From Mesorhizobium loti (lineage in GTDB: Bacteria > Pseudomonadota > Alphaproteobacteria > Rhizobiales > Rhizobiaceae), in contig NZ_CP033334.1 of NCBI RefSeq assembly GCF_013170705.1, positions 3,077,501 through 3,141,500 of the forward strand: DNA of 64,000 nucleotides, read 5' to 3'. Both the position numbers and the translations under genes were made by a program. This document shows, in pieces, positions 53,216 through 61,772 of the stretch. The first letter of the stretch is position 1. Each line of letters starts with the position of its first letter. The notes beneath the pieces were generated by a model. The model was not told where the DNA came from and ran no database searches. It worked only from the letters and a program-made list of their open reading frames with translations.

Positions 53216-54022
53216 TCAAGCTATGGCGCGGATCGAGCCGCCATCCACGCCCCAGACAGAGGACGTGACGAAGGACGCAAGGTCGGAAGCGAGGAAGACG
53301 ATCACGTTGGCGACTTCCTCGGGCTTGCCGAGCCGGCCGAGCGGGAGCTGACGCAACGACATTTCGTGTTCGACGGCCTTCTGCGGTTCCATGTTGTGGA
53401 ACTTGCCCATGGTCTCGGCAAACCCGCCCGGCTGCGTCCAGAAAGGCGTCCAGACCGGGCCCGGCGCCACGGCGTTGATGCGGATGTTGTTTGCCCCTTC
53501 GCTGCGGGCCAGCCCCTTGGTCAGCGCGAGCACCGCCGCCTTGGAGGCGGAATAGTCGATCGGCACGCCTTCGGGCTGCCGGGCAAGATCGGAAGCATTG
53601 TTGACGATCGCACCCTTGCCCTGCTTGCGCATCACCGGCAGCACGATGCGCGTGGTGCGCACATAGCTCATGAAATTGAGCGAGAAGGTCTTGTCCCACT
53701 CCGAATCGGTCAGCTGGTCGAAGGTTCGGACCGCGCCCGAGCCGACATTGTTGACGAGGACGTCGAGCCCGCCGCCCAGATGGGCGATCGCGGCGCCGAC
53801 CTTGTCCTCGATATCAGTGGCGGAGGAGAGATCGGCCTTGAAGGCCGTGGCCTGTCCGCCGGCCGCCTTCACGGCCTCCACTGTTTCGCCGAGGCCCGTG
53901 GCATCGATGTCGAGCAGCGCCAGGCGGCTCCCCTCGCGCCCGAAGGCGATCGCGGTTTCCCGGCCGATGCCCTTGGCGGCGCCGGTGATCAGCACCGTCT
54001 TGCCCTTGAGATTGGTATCCAT
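53216..54022 (-). CDS. SDR family oxidoreductase
   Basis: 268 residues from ATG 54022 with AGGGAGGATAGG upstream. TGAAKGIGRETA is the NAD(P) motif and LLDID suggests NAD. NNVGSGAV and the catalytic Y-x3-K in YSASKAAV complete the SDR core; the C-terminus GVDGGSIRAIA is typical of classical SDRs. Last gene of the minus-strand operon 60447-53216. Likely oxidises a hydroxyl of the imported compound or an isomerised product. Confidence 0.9.
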   Translation of the reverse strand: MDTNLKGKTVLITGAAKGIGRETAIAFGREGSRLALLDIDATGLGETVEAVKAAGGQATAFKADLSSATDIEDKVGAAIAHLGGGLDVLVNNVGSGAVRTFDQLTDSEWDKTFSLNFMSYVRTTRIVLPVMRKQGKGAIVNNASDLARQPEGVPIDYSASKAAVLALTKGLARSEGANNIRINAVAPGPVWTPFWTQPGGFAETMGKFHNMEPQKAVEHEMSLRQLPLGRLGKPEEVANVIVFLASDLASFVTSSVWGVDGGSIRAIA

Positions 54023-54033
54023 CCTATCCTCCC

Positions 54034-54891
54034 TTATGTCCCGGCGAACTGCGCCATGGTGGTTTCGAAAGAGCGCCGCGCCGCTTCCTCGAGCGGCAGG
54101 ACGCGGTGTTTCCTGGAGATCACTTCGACCGAGTAGAAACCGTCGAAGCCGGTACGCTGGATCGCGTCGATGAAGGCCGGCGGATCGAGTACGCCTTCGC
54201 CGCAAAGCCGCCGCTGATAGATCGTGTCTTCCCAGAGCGTGCCGACGACATCGGCATCGGCGTCGTCCAGTTCGACGGAGACGACATATTGTCGGGGAAC
54301 CTTGGCCACCGCCTCATAGGGGATGCCGCCGCGGCCGATATGCCAGATGTCCAGCAGCAGGCCGCCATTGCGCTGGGCCGCGCCCTCGACAATGGCGCGC
54401 GCGGTTTCCAGCGTGCCGACATTGGAAAACGGCATCACCTCCAGGGCGATGCTGGTTCCGTAGCGCGCCGCATCCTGGCAGATCTCGGCGAAGCTGTCGG
54501 TCACATGCGCCAGGTCGATGGTCGTGGCGTCGAATTCCGGTGCGATCTTGACGTCGCGCGCGCCAAGCGCCTCGGCCGCCTCGAACAACTCCCTGCGCAC
54601 CTTGTCGGAGGCAAGCTTCAGCTCGCCGCCGGAGAACCAGTGGGTGATGAATTCCAGCTCCACATGCGGCATGCCGTTGGCATCGAGAATGCGGCGCATT
54701 TCCTCGAGGCCGATCCGTTCGCGCGTGGCCTGGAGGTCGGCGTGAATAAGACCGACGCCCTTGTAGCCGGCCCTGGCCGCCGCCTCGACGCGTTGGGCGA
54801 AGGGGAAGGGGCTGATCTCGTTGGGCGCGAAGGGATAGACATCGCCCGCGATCGTCCAGTAGGCGGCAACGAGTTCCGTGTTCTTCATCAT
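54034..54891 (-). CDS. Sugar phosphate isomerase/epimerase family TIM-barrel protein
   Basis: 285 residues; ATG 54888 is an equally good start. AP-endonuclease-2-like TIM barrel: AAARAGYKGVGLIHADL, HVELEFITHWFSGG, SIALEVMPFSNVGTLETA, GLLLDIWHIGRGGI and FDGFYSVEVIS carry the acidic and histidine residues that bind the divalent metal in IolE/IolI/xylose-isomerase-like proteins. Members isomerise, epimerise or dehydrate sugars and cyclitols. It lies between two SDR genes, as expected for a short oxidation-dehydration sequence. Exact reaction not readable. Confidence 0.85.
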   Translation of the reverse strand: MMKNTELVAAYWTIAGDVYPFAPNEISPFPFAQRVEAAARAGYKGVGLIHADLQATRERIGLEEMRRILDANGMPHVELEFITHWFSGGELKLASDKVRRELFEAAEALGARDVKIAPEFDATTIDLAHVTDSFAEICQDAARYGTSIALEVMPFSNVGTLETARAIVEGAAQRNGGLLLDIWHIGRGGIPYEAVAKVPRQYVVSVELDDADADVVGTLWEDTIYQRRLCGEGVLDPPAFIDAIQRTGFDGFYSVEVISRKHRVLPLEEAARRSFETTMAQFAGT

Positions 54892-54902
54892 GGTTCGCCC
54901 CT

Positions 54903-55700
54903 TCAGACCGATGCGCCTTCGGACCCGGTCCGGAAGTCGAAGCTGGTCGTCAGGCCGCCATCGGCGACGATTTCGGCGCCGTTGAGCGCGGTCGAGGCGT
55001 CACAGAGCAGGAAAAGCGCCGCGCGGGCGACTTCGCCCGGATCAAGGATCCGGCCCGAAGGCTGGCGATTGGCGCGCGTGGCAAGGAAGCGGTCCGGGTC
55101 GCTGGCCGACTTCATATGCCGTTCGAACAGGCCGGCCAGCATCGGGCCGGGGCTCAGCACATTGGCGCGAATGCCCTGGCGGGCGTGGTCCATGGCCACG
55201 GTTCGCGTCAGCTGGCGAACGGCCCCCTTGGAGGCGGCGTAGATCGCGAGTTGCTGCTCGGCGAAGGTCGCGTCAATGCTGGCAACGGCGACGATCGGGC
55301 CGCCGCCGCGCGCGATCATCAGCGGCAGCAGCGCGCGGAAGGCAAGCGCCGTGCCGATGAAGTTGACGGACATGGTCTTTTCCATCGCCGCCTTGTCGAA
55401 CTCCAGCACGGTGCCGACGTTCAGCATGGCGGCCGAGGTGACCAGTCCGAGCGTTCCCGGATCGATGGCGGTCACGGAGCGGGCGATATCGCTCCAGGTC
55501 TCCTCAAGGGATACGTCGCCCCGGACATGCGTATAGAGCTCGCTGGAGAGCTCGGAAGGCGCGGGCGCGAGATCGACGCCGATGGTGCGCACGCCGCTCG
55601 CGACCAGAAGATGGGCGATCTTGGTGCCCAGACCGGAAGCCGTGCCTGAAACCACGACGAGCTCAGGCAGAACATTGGTAAACAGTGGCTCCTCGGCCAT
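54903..55700 (-). CDS. SDR family oxidoreductase (second)
   Basis: 265 residues. The Rossmann motif is SGTASGLGTKIA, slightly divergent at the first position (VVSGTASG). TIGVDLAPAP provides the NAD-type aspartate. The usual NNAG is replaced by VTSAAMLNVG, and the catalytic Y-x3-K is YAASKGAVRQ. The C-terminus ADGGLTTSFDFR is standard. Eleven bp before the isomerase gene. Probably dehydrogenates a sugar or cyclitol; substrate unknown. Confidence 0.88.
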   Translation of the reverse strand: MAEEPLFTNVLPELVVVSGTASGLGTKIAHLLVASGVRTIGVDLAPAPSELSSELYTHVRGDVSLEETWSDIARSVTAIDPGTLGLVTSAAMLNVGTVLEFDKAAMEKTMSVNFIGTALAFRALLPLMIARGGGPIVAVASIDATFAEQQLAIYAASKGAVRQLTRTVAMDHARQGIRANVLSPGPMLAGLFERHMKSASDPDRFLATRANRQPSGRILDPGEVARAALFLLCDASTALNGAEIVADGGLTTSFDFRTGSEGASV

Positions 55701-55766
55701 GGGGTACTCCTCGGTTCATAAGTCAGATTGGAAGGCGCGGCGGGAGGCCCGCCGCGCCTGAATGGA

Positions 55767-56744
55767 TCAGCGCCCGATGGCGGCGTCGCAGTCGGAAATA
55801 TTGGCCTTGGTGATGATCTCGTGCGGCAGGAAGATCTCCTTCTCGACCTTCTTGCCGTCGAGGAGATCGATCACCGCCTTGGCCGCGTATTTGCCGTCAT
55901 CGATCGGCGACTGCAGCACGGTCGCGTATTGCGTGCCGTCCTTGATCTGGTTGACGCCTTCGATCGAGCAGTTGGACCCGACGAGCACGAGGCTGGCCGG
56001 ATCGATGCCGGCGCGCTTGGCCGCCACGATCACGCCCGACATCATGTTGTCGGCCTGGGCGTAGACGCCCTTCACCTCGGGACCGACCTGGGTGAAGAGC
56101 GCGGCGGCGGCGTCGGTGGCCTTCGTCTGGTCCCAATTGCCGTTCTGCTTGCCGGCGACGACGATGCCCTTGGCCTTCTCGGCCAGCACCTCCTCGAGGC
56201 CCTTGGAGCGCGCGATCTGCGGCGGCGTTCCCGGCACACCCTCGACGATGAAGATCTTGCCTTCCGTGCCGAACTTCTTCTCGGCGAAACCCTTGATCAT
56301 GGCCTCGCCGGCGGACTGGCCGTTGCCGATATCGGAAGGGCCGGTGAAGACGTTCCAATAGTCCGCGTATTTGTCGTCGGGCTTCGAGTTGGTGATGACC
56401 AGCGGAATGCCGGCCTGGTTGATCTTGCGCAGCGAGGGCACGATGGCGCTCGCGTCCGCCGGCCAAAGCACGATCGCGGCCGGGTTCTGGGCAAGCGCCT
56501 GGTCGACCTGCGATGCCTGCTCGGCGGCATCGAAGTTGGTGATCTTCACGTCAAGATCGATGCCGGCGGCGCTGGCGACTTCCTTGAAGGCGCGCTGGTG
56601 GAGGGCGCAGTATTCGCATTCCTCGCTCACCGTCAGCAGGATCACTTTCGATCCCTTGGCACCGGCGAATGCCATGCCGGGCATGGCCAGTCCCGTGAAC
56701 ACGCTGGCCATCAGCGCGAGTTTGGTCAGTTTTGCGGTATTCAT
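55767..56744 (-). CDS. CUT2 sugar ABC transporter substrate-binding protein (RbsB-like)
   Basis: 325 residues with signal peptide MNTAKLTKLALMASVFTGLA (cleavage near AFAGA). Periplasmic-binding-protein-4 type: VILLTVSEECEYCALHQRAF, LAQNPAAIVLWPADASAIVP, AGIPLVITNS, ADNMMSGVIVAAKRAGIDP. Two cysteines four residues apart (CEYC) lie in the first lobe near where ribose-type receptors bind the ligand; a disulfide is possible. It is separated from the permease gene by a palindromic repeat. Ligand unknown. Confidence 0.91.
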   Translation of the reverse strand: MNTAKLTKLALMASVFTGLAMPGMAFAGAKGSKVILLTVSEECEYCALHQRAFKEVASAAGIDLDVKITNFDAAEQASQVDQALAQNPAAIVLWPADASAIVPSLRKINQAGIPLVITNSKPDDKYADYWNVFTGPSDIGNGQSAGEAMIKGFAEKKFGTEGKIFIVEGVPGTPPQIARSKGLEEVLAEKAKGIVVAGKQNGNWDQTKATDAAAALFTQVGPEVKGVYAQADNMMSGVIVAAKRAGIDPASLVLVGSNCSIEGVNQIKDGTQYATVLQSPIDDGKYAAKAVIDLLDGKKVEKEIFLPHEIITKANISDCDAAIGR

Positions 56745-56835
56745 GTCGTCTTTCCTCCCGTTTCAGGTTGCACGTCGCCCATCCCCGCCGCCCAACACGG
56801 CGCAGGCAGAACTGGGTTTCGTCGGTTACTTCCGC

Positions 56836-56951
56836 TAGAGCATGATGCCGAAAAGTGTGAAGCGGTTTTCGGACGACATCATGCTCTATCTCTTTGATTT
56901 AGAGGCGGATTCAGATTTCAGATCGGCATGATCTGAAATCATCCGACTCTA
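56836..56951. repeat. Composite palindromic intergenic repeat inside the importer operon
   Basis: First hairpin: TAGAGCATGATG (56836-56847) pairs with CATCATGCTCTA (56877-56888) around CCGAAAAGTG/GGTTTTCGG. Second: GATTTCAGATC pairs with GATCTGAAATC around GGCAT, inside an outer CGGAT/ATCCG and TAGAG (56900-56904)/CTCTA (56947-56951) stem. The end of the element supplies the stop codon of the permease gene at 56949. Same family as 44253-44351. As it sits in the transcript upstream of the binding-protein gene it may protect that mRNA segment. Confidence 0.72.
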
Positions 56952-57932
56952 GGCGGAATGCCTGGCCCGCGATGCCGCGAACCGTTCACTCATCCATGCC
57001 CCCAACTGTCCGTCGAGCAGCACGATTCCCATCAGCACGAGCCCGTTCGCGAACAGGATTCCCGTCGCGCCCATGCCCATCAAACTCAGTCCGTTGTTCA
57101 TCACCGTCAGGATCAGCGAGCCGATCAGCACATGCAGCGGCGAGCCGGCTCCGCCCGACAGGGCCACGCCGCCGACGATGGCCGCCGACACCGCCTGCAG
57201 CATGAGATTGTTCCCGGTGGTCGCGGCCGCGCTGGCGAGGCTCATCGAGAGAAGGCTGCCTGCGAGGGCGGCGCAAAGGGCCGAGACGATGAAGACGATA
57301 TAAAGCGACAGCCCGACCTTCGCCCCGCTCGCCGCCGCCACCAGCCGTTTGCTGCCGATGACGCGGATGTCGCGGCCCATCAGCGTGTGGCGCATGAACA
57401 GTCCGGCCAGGAGGAAGGCAGCCAGCGTGATCGCGCCACGCCAGGAGAGGACCGTCAGGATCGGGTTGTCGAGGGCAAAGCCCAGGTCGAAATTGTCGGT
57501 GCTGATCACCTTGCCGCCGGCAAGCCAGAAGGCAAACCCCGAAAGCGCCATCATCGAGCCGACGGTGACCACCAGCGAGGATACGTTGAAGCGGTTGACG
57601 ACGAAGGCGTTGGCCGCGCCGATCACCACCGCGAAGGCCAATGCGACACCCATGCCATGGACGAGATTGCTTCCGCCCGCCACCAGCGTCAGCAGGCCGC
57701 CGACCGCGACCATGGAGCCGACGCTGAGGTCGAATTCACCGGCGATCATGGTGAGCGACAGGCCGAGCGCCACCAGGCCGAGCAGCGCGAATGACTGCGT
57801 CAGCGCGTAGATGTTGCGGCCGCTGATGAAGGCCGGGTTCCACAGCGCGAAGGCGACGACCAGGGCGATCAGGAGCGCGATGCGCAGCAAGGTGGCCGTG
57901 GACATGGGCTGTGACTTCCTTGGGGAGGCCAT
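56949..57932 (-). CDS. CUT2 sugar ABC transporter permease (RbsC-like), second permease
   Basis: 327 residues from ATG 57932 (MASPRKSQPM), favoured by GGAGG 8 nt upstream; ATG 57938, which overlaps the previous stop as ATGA, is the alternative. About eight to ten membrane helices. Conserved RbsC segments: LTMIAGEFDLSVGSMVAVGG, VNRFNVSSLVVTVGSMMALS, VGGVALSGGAGSPLHVLIGS. Forms the inner-membrane channel with the first permease. The frame runs on upstream only because it overlaps the neighbour gene. Confidence 0.9.
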   Translation of the reverse strand: MASPRKSQPMSTATLLRIALLIALVVAFALWNPAFISGRNIYALTQSFALLGLVALGLSLTMIAGEFDLSVGSMVAVGGLLTLVAGGSNLVHGMGVALAFAVVIGAANAFVVNRFNVSSLVVTVGSMMALSGFAFWLAGGKVISTDNFDLGFALDNPILTVLSWRGAITLAAFLLAGLFMRHTLMGRDIRVIGSKRLVAAASGAKVGLSLYIVFIVSALCAALAGSLLSMSLASAAATTGNNLMLQAVSAAIVGGVALSGGAGSPLHVLIGSLILTVMNNGLSLMGMGATGILFANGLVLMGIVLLDGQLGAWMSERFAASRARHSA

Positions 57933-57934
57933 GG

Positions 57935-58939
57935 TCATTTCCTCCCGCCGAGCGCCAGCGCGCCGAGAATGACCGAGGCGATCACGACCAGGCCTTTCAC
58001 GATCAGCTGGATTTCCAGCGACAGGCCCTTGAGCAGCAGGATGTTGGTGATGATGGCCAGGAAAACCGCGCCGATGGCCGCGTCGAGGATGCGGCCCTGG
58101 CCGCCCTTGATCGCCACCCCGCCGACGAGCACGGCGGCGATGGCGTCGAAATCCAGCCCGGCACCGAGCTTGAGGTTGCCCTGCGCGGCCTGCGAGCCGT
58201 AGAGCGCACCGGCAAAGGCCGCGGCCGCCGCCGCCAGCACATAGGCGATCACCAGGGTTCGTCCGACGCGCAGGCCAGTGAAATGCGCGGCCTTCGGATT
58301 GAGCCCGATCAGGCGCAATTCGCGGCCGAAGCGGGTCCGCTCGACGATGAAGCTGAAGACGAGCGCCGCAAGCAGGAACAGCACGATCTGGTTGGGGATG
58401 CCGGCCGTGCGGCCGATGCCGAGCCAGCTCGCATCGCCTTGCCCGACAATGGTCAGGCCACCCGAATAGAAGGAGCCGGCGCCGGTGATGATCGAAGCCA
58501 TCGCAATGGTGGTGATGATCGGATTTGTCTTGAAGACACCCACGGCAATGCCCTGGGCAAGTCCGAACAAGGCACCGACCAACACCACCACGACGATGCT
58601 CGGGAGGAGACCAAGATGAAGAAAGGAGGCAAACACGATCGTCGAAACAGCGGCCGTCGCGCCCATCGAAAGCATGAAGAGGTTGCCCGAGAGGGTGATG
58701 AACGCCATGCCGACGGCAGCGATGCCGACCGCCGATGTCGAATACATGATCGCCGAAATGTTGGCGCTCGACGCAAAGCCGGGCACCGCGGCACTGGCCC
58801 AGATGGCCAGAAGGATGGTGCCGATCCATACGGCCGTCGATTGCACACGCTCGGGGCTCAGCAATGCCGCGCCCACCGACTTCATCTCGAGAGCGGCCAA
58901 GCCGGAACCTCCGCTTCCTGTCCTTGTTTCGATGCTCAT
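57935..58939 (-). CDS. CUT2 sugar ABC transporter permease (RbsC-like), first permease
   Basis: 334 residues; ATGA at 58936-58939 overlaps the ATPase stop. Multi-helix protein with AFITLSGNLFMLSMGATAAV, FKTNPIITTIAMASIITGAG and VLVGGVAIKGGQGRILDAAI, the conserved CUT2 permease segments. Two different permease genes, where many CUT2 systems use a homodimer, suggest a heterodimeric channel. Confidence 0.9.
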   Translation of the reverse strand: MSIETRTGSGGSGLAALEMKSVGAALLSPERVQSTAVWIGTILLAIWASAAVPGFASSANISAIMYSTSAVGIAAVGMAFITLSGNLFMLSMGATAAVSTIVFASFLHLGLLPSIVVVVLVGALFGLAQGIAVGVFKTNPIITTIAMASIITGAGSFYSGGLTIVGQGDASWLGIGRTAGIPNQIVLFLLAALVFSFIVERTRFGRELRLIGLNPKAAHFTGLRVGRTLVIAYVLAAAAAAFAGALYGSQAAQGNLKLGAGLDFDAIAAVLVGGVAIKGGQGRILDAAIGAVFLAIITNILLLKGLSLEIQLIVKGLVVIASVILGALALGGRK

Positions 58940-60447
58940 GCCGCCCTCGCCATGCCTGGTCCGCGCAGGACGTCACCCAGGATCGAGTCCATGGCGGTTT
59001 CCTCGACCGGCAGATCGTTGACGATCTCGCCGCGAAAAACGGTGATCACGCGCTGCGACAGTTCGCGGATTTCCTCGAGGTCGGTCGAGAAGAACAGGAC
59101 GACCAGCCCCTGGCGCGCGAGCGCCTGGAGCTCGCGGTAGATCTCGGTCCGCGCCCCCACATCGACGCCGCGCGTCGGCTCGTTGAGAACCAGCACTTTC
59201 GGCTCCAGCGCGACGGACTTGGCAATGGCGACCTTCTGCTGGTTGCCGCCCGAAAGCGTCGACGCCGCCGACGGCAGCCGCCGGCCGTCGATCTGGAAAC
59301 GGCGCGCAAGGTCCAGCGCCCGCTTGCGGGCCTCGCCGAGGGAAAGCACGCCGGCGCGGTTCAGGCGGTCGAGTATGGCGGATGTGAGGTTGACCTCGAT
59401 CGGCGCGCCGAGGAACAGGCTCTTGCCGCCGCGATCTTCCGGGACATAGGCAATGCCGCGGGCCATCGCCGACGACAGCGAGGTGACGTCGATGGCGGTG
59501 CCATTCAGGAACACTGTGCCTTCATGGCGGCTTTCCAACCCTGCCAGCGTCTCGATCAGTGCATTGGCGCCCGATCCAAGCTGGCCGATGACGCCGACGA
59601 CTTCGCCGGCGCGGAAATCCAGCGTCACCGGCCGGTATTTTCCGGCCACCGCGAGCGCCTTGAGTTCAAGGACCTTGGCGGCCTGCTGGAGATCGGCACG
59701 GTCACGCACCGAATGGGCGGATTTTATCTCCCGGCCGATCATCTCGGCGACCAATTCCTCGTTGGTCCACTGCGCCGTCGGTTTGGTCAGAACCCGCTGG
59801 CCGTTGCGGAACACGGTGACGCGGTCGGTGAGCGCGAAGATCTCGGGCAGGCGATGGCTGATATAGATGACGGCGGTGCCGTTTTCGCGCAGCCAGCGGA
59901 CCGTCTTGAAGACGCGCTGGATCTCGGCGTCGGAAAGGCTCGCGGTCGGCTCGTCCAGGATCAGGATGCGGGCGCCGCGCATGACGGCGCGGCAGATTTC
60001 GAGCAGCTGCTGTTCGGCGATCGCCAGGCAGCCGGCCTCGATATCGAGCGGCACCTCCGCCAGGCCGAGCTGGTCGAGGGTCTGGCGCGCGCGGGCGGCG
60101 TAGCGCTTGCGGATATAGAGCTGGCCGACATCGGGATCGCCCAGAAGAACGTTGTCCAGAACGGACAGATGCGGGATGATCGACAGTTCCTGGTAGACGA
60201 CCGAGACCTGCCTGACGCTGGTCAGTTGCCCCGGCTTGAGCAGATTGCCATCAACGCGGATCTCTCCTTCGTCCGGGCTCATCAGCCCGGCGATCATCCG
60301 CACCAGCGTGCTCTTGCCGGCACCGTTCTCGCCGCACAGCGCATGGATCTCACCGGCTTCGAGATCGAAGTCGACGCCTTTCAGAGCCTGGACTCCTCCG
60401 AAGGATTTCCGCAGGCCTCTGACCGTCAGAACGGCTGGCGTCTCCAT
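58936..60447 (-). CDS. CUT2 sugar ABC transporter ATP-binding protein (RbsA-like, duplicated)
   Basis: 503 residues from ATG 60447 with GGGAGGAA upstream. Two nucleotide-binding halves: the first with Walker A CGENGAGKSTLV, AIAEQQLLEICRAVM and ILILDEPTASLSD; the second (from about 255) with a degenerate Walker A VIGQLGSGANALI, ASTLSGGNQQKVAIAKSV and VLVLNEPTRGVDVG. This asymmetry is normal for RbsA. First gene of the seven-gene unit; its promoter region carries GTCCA-site 3. Confidence 0.92.
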   Translation of the reverse strand: METPAVLTVRGLRKSFGGVQALKGVDFDLEAGEIHALCGENGAGKSTLVRMIAGLMSPDEGEIRVDGNLLKPGQLTSVRQVSVVYQELSIIPHLSVLDNVLLGDPDVGQLYIRKRYAARARQTLDQLGLAEVPLDIEAGCLAIAEQQLLEICRAVMRGARILILDEPTASLSDAEIQRVFKTVRWLRENGTAVIYISHRLPEIFALTDRVTVFRNGQRVLTKPTAQWTNEELVAEMIGREIKSAHSVRDRADLQQAAKVLELKALAVAGKYRPVTLDFRAGEVVGVIGQLGSGANALIETLAGLESRHEGTVFLNGTAIDVTSLSSAMARGIAYVPEDRGGKSLFLGAPIEVNLTSAILDRLNRAGVLSLGEARKRALDLARRFQIDGRRLPSAASTLSGGNQQKVAIAKSVALEPKVLVLNEPTRGVDVGARTEIYRELQALARQGLVVLFFSTDLEEIRELSQRVITVFRGEIVNDLPVEETAMDSILGDVLRGPGMARAA

Positions 60448-60524
60448 GATTTCCTCCCACAACCGTTTGAAACGGCGTGAGGGCTACGCTACAGAATGAC
60501 GGTGGGTGCGATGGCGGCAATTTT

Positions 60525-60537
60525 GTCCAGATTGGAC
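60525..60537. promoter_or_regulatory. GTCCA-N3-TGGAC palindrome, operator 3 (importer promoter)
   Basis: GTCCAGATTGGAC at 60525-60537, about 78 bp before the ATPase ATG, in the 184-bp gap between the 2-hydroxyacid dehydrogenase gene and the importer operon. Its TTTTGTCCA-N-ATTGGAC context matches site 1 (48933-48948) beyond the palindrome itself. Supports a separate promoter for the importer operon. Confidence 0.66.
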
Positions 60538-60631
60538 TAACGGATCTGCAGTGCCGTCGATGTGCCGCGGGGCCTGGTCCAAGACGGCGGCGATCACGCC
60601 CACCAGTCCTGCCTGCCGACGCTAGGCCGTC

Positions 60632-61771
60632 TCACGCGATCAGGTCGGGACCGATCTGGCTGAACGCCGGCATGCCCGCGAGCTTCAGGCCGTTGGCGAT
60701 GTCGTCCAGCAGGATGTCGAGCACCCTGGCCACGCCGGCTTCGCCGGCCGCCGCTCCAAACAGGGCGGCTCGGCCGATCGCCGCGGCGGCAGCGCCGCGC
60801 GCCCTGGCCTTGATCACGTCCATTCCGGTGCGGATGCCCGAATCGATCAGGATCGGAACCTCGGCGGCCACCGCCTGGCGGATGGCGGGCAGCGCATCGA
60901 TGCTTGATATGGCGCTGTCGAGCTGGCGGCCGCCATGGTTGGAGACCCAGATGCCGTCGGCGCCGGCCGCCACCAGGCCTGCGGCATCGGCGGGGTGCAG
61001 GACGCCCTTTACCAGCAGCCGGCCCTTCCACCAGTCGCGGATCCGGCGGAAATCATCCCAGTCGAAACCGGCGTGGAGATTGCTGCCGACACGCGCGGCG
61101 ATGGTCAACCCGGCGCTGGTGTCGCCAAGATAGCCGCGAACGTTCTCGAACTGGGGCAGCCCGCCGCGCAGCAGGCGCAGCGACCAGCCGGGATGAAGCA
61201 TGCCTTCCCAGAGATGGCGAGGCGAGGGGCGCAGCGGGATCGATATGCCGTTCCTGATATCCTTTTCGCGTTTTCCCCCGGCCTGCAGGTCGACGGTCAC
61301 CACCAGCGTCGAATAGCCGAATTCTTCCGCCCGCCGCACAAGCTCGCGGTTGAAGTCGAATTCCCTGAGCACATAGAGCTGAAACCAGAGCGGCCCCTGC
61401 ACGGCCCTGGCCATGCGTTCGATGCTGGTCGTCGACATGGTGGACAGCGTGTAGGGAATGCCGCGCGCGGTCGCCGCCCTGGCGATGGCGATGTCGGCCC
61501 GCGGCCAGACCAGCGCGCATGAGCCCATCGGGCTGATCACCAGTGGTGTGGTGAAGGTTTGCGACCATAGCGATGTGGTCAGGTCCGGCCGCGATACGTC
61601 GGTCAACACGCGCGGCAGCAGCCGGATACGCTCGAAATCGGCGCGGTTGGCGCGAAGCGTCAATTCCTGTCCTGCCCCGCCATCGACGAATTCGAAGATC
61701 GACTTCGGCAGGCGGCGGCGGGCAAGGGTGCGGAAATCGTCGACTGAAACCCTGCGCGCGAGAGCGCCCAT
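60632..61771 (-). CDS. FMN-dependent 2-hydroxyacid dehydrogenase (LldD / glycolate-oxidase family)
   Basis: 379 residues from ATG 61771 (MGALARRVSVDDFRTLARRR), one base after the previous stop. FMN TIM barrel: FVDGGAGQELTLRANR, ISPMGSCALVWPRAD, TLSTMSTTSIERMA. The catalytic segment SNHGGRQLD holds the histidine that abstracts the hydroxyl proton and the substrate arginine. Family members oxidise L-lactate, mandelate or glycolate. Downstream of DUF2520 and dehydrogenase genes in one unit; substrate unknown. Confidence 0.91.
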   Translation of the reverse strand: MGALARRVSVDDFRTLARRRLPKSIFEFVDGGAGQELTLRANRADFERIRLLPRVLTDVSRPDLTTSLWSQTFTTPLVISPMGSCALVWPRADIAIARAATARGIPYTLSTMSTTSIERMARAVQGPLWFQLYVLREFDFNRELVRRAEEFGYSTLVVTVDLQAGGKREKDIRNGISIPLRPSPRHLWEGMLHPGWSLRLLRGGLPQFENVRGYLGDTSAGLTIAARVGSNLHAGFDWDDFRRIRDWWKGRLLVKGVLHPADAAGLVAAGADGIWVSNHGGRQLDSAISSIDALPAIRQAVAAEVPILIDSGIRTGMDVIKARARGAAAAAIGRAALFGAAAGEAGVARVLDILLDDIANGLKLAGMPAFSQIGPDLIA

Positions 61772-61772
61772 C

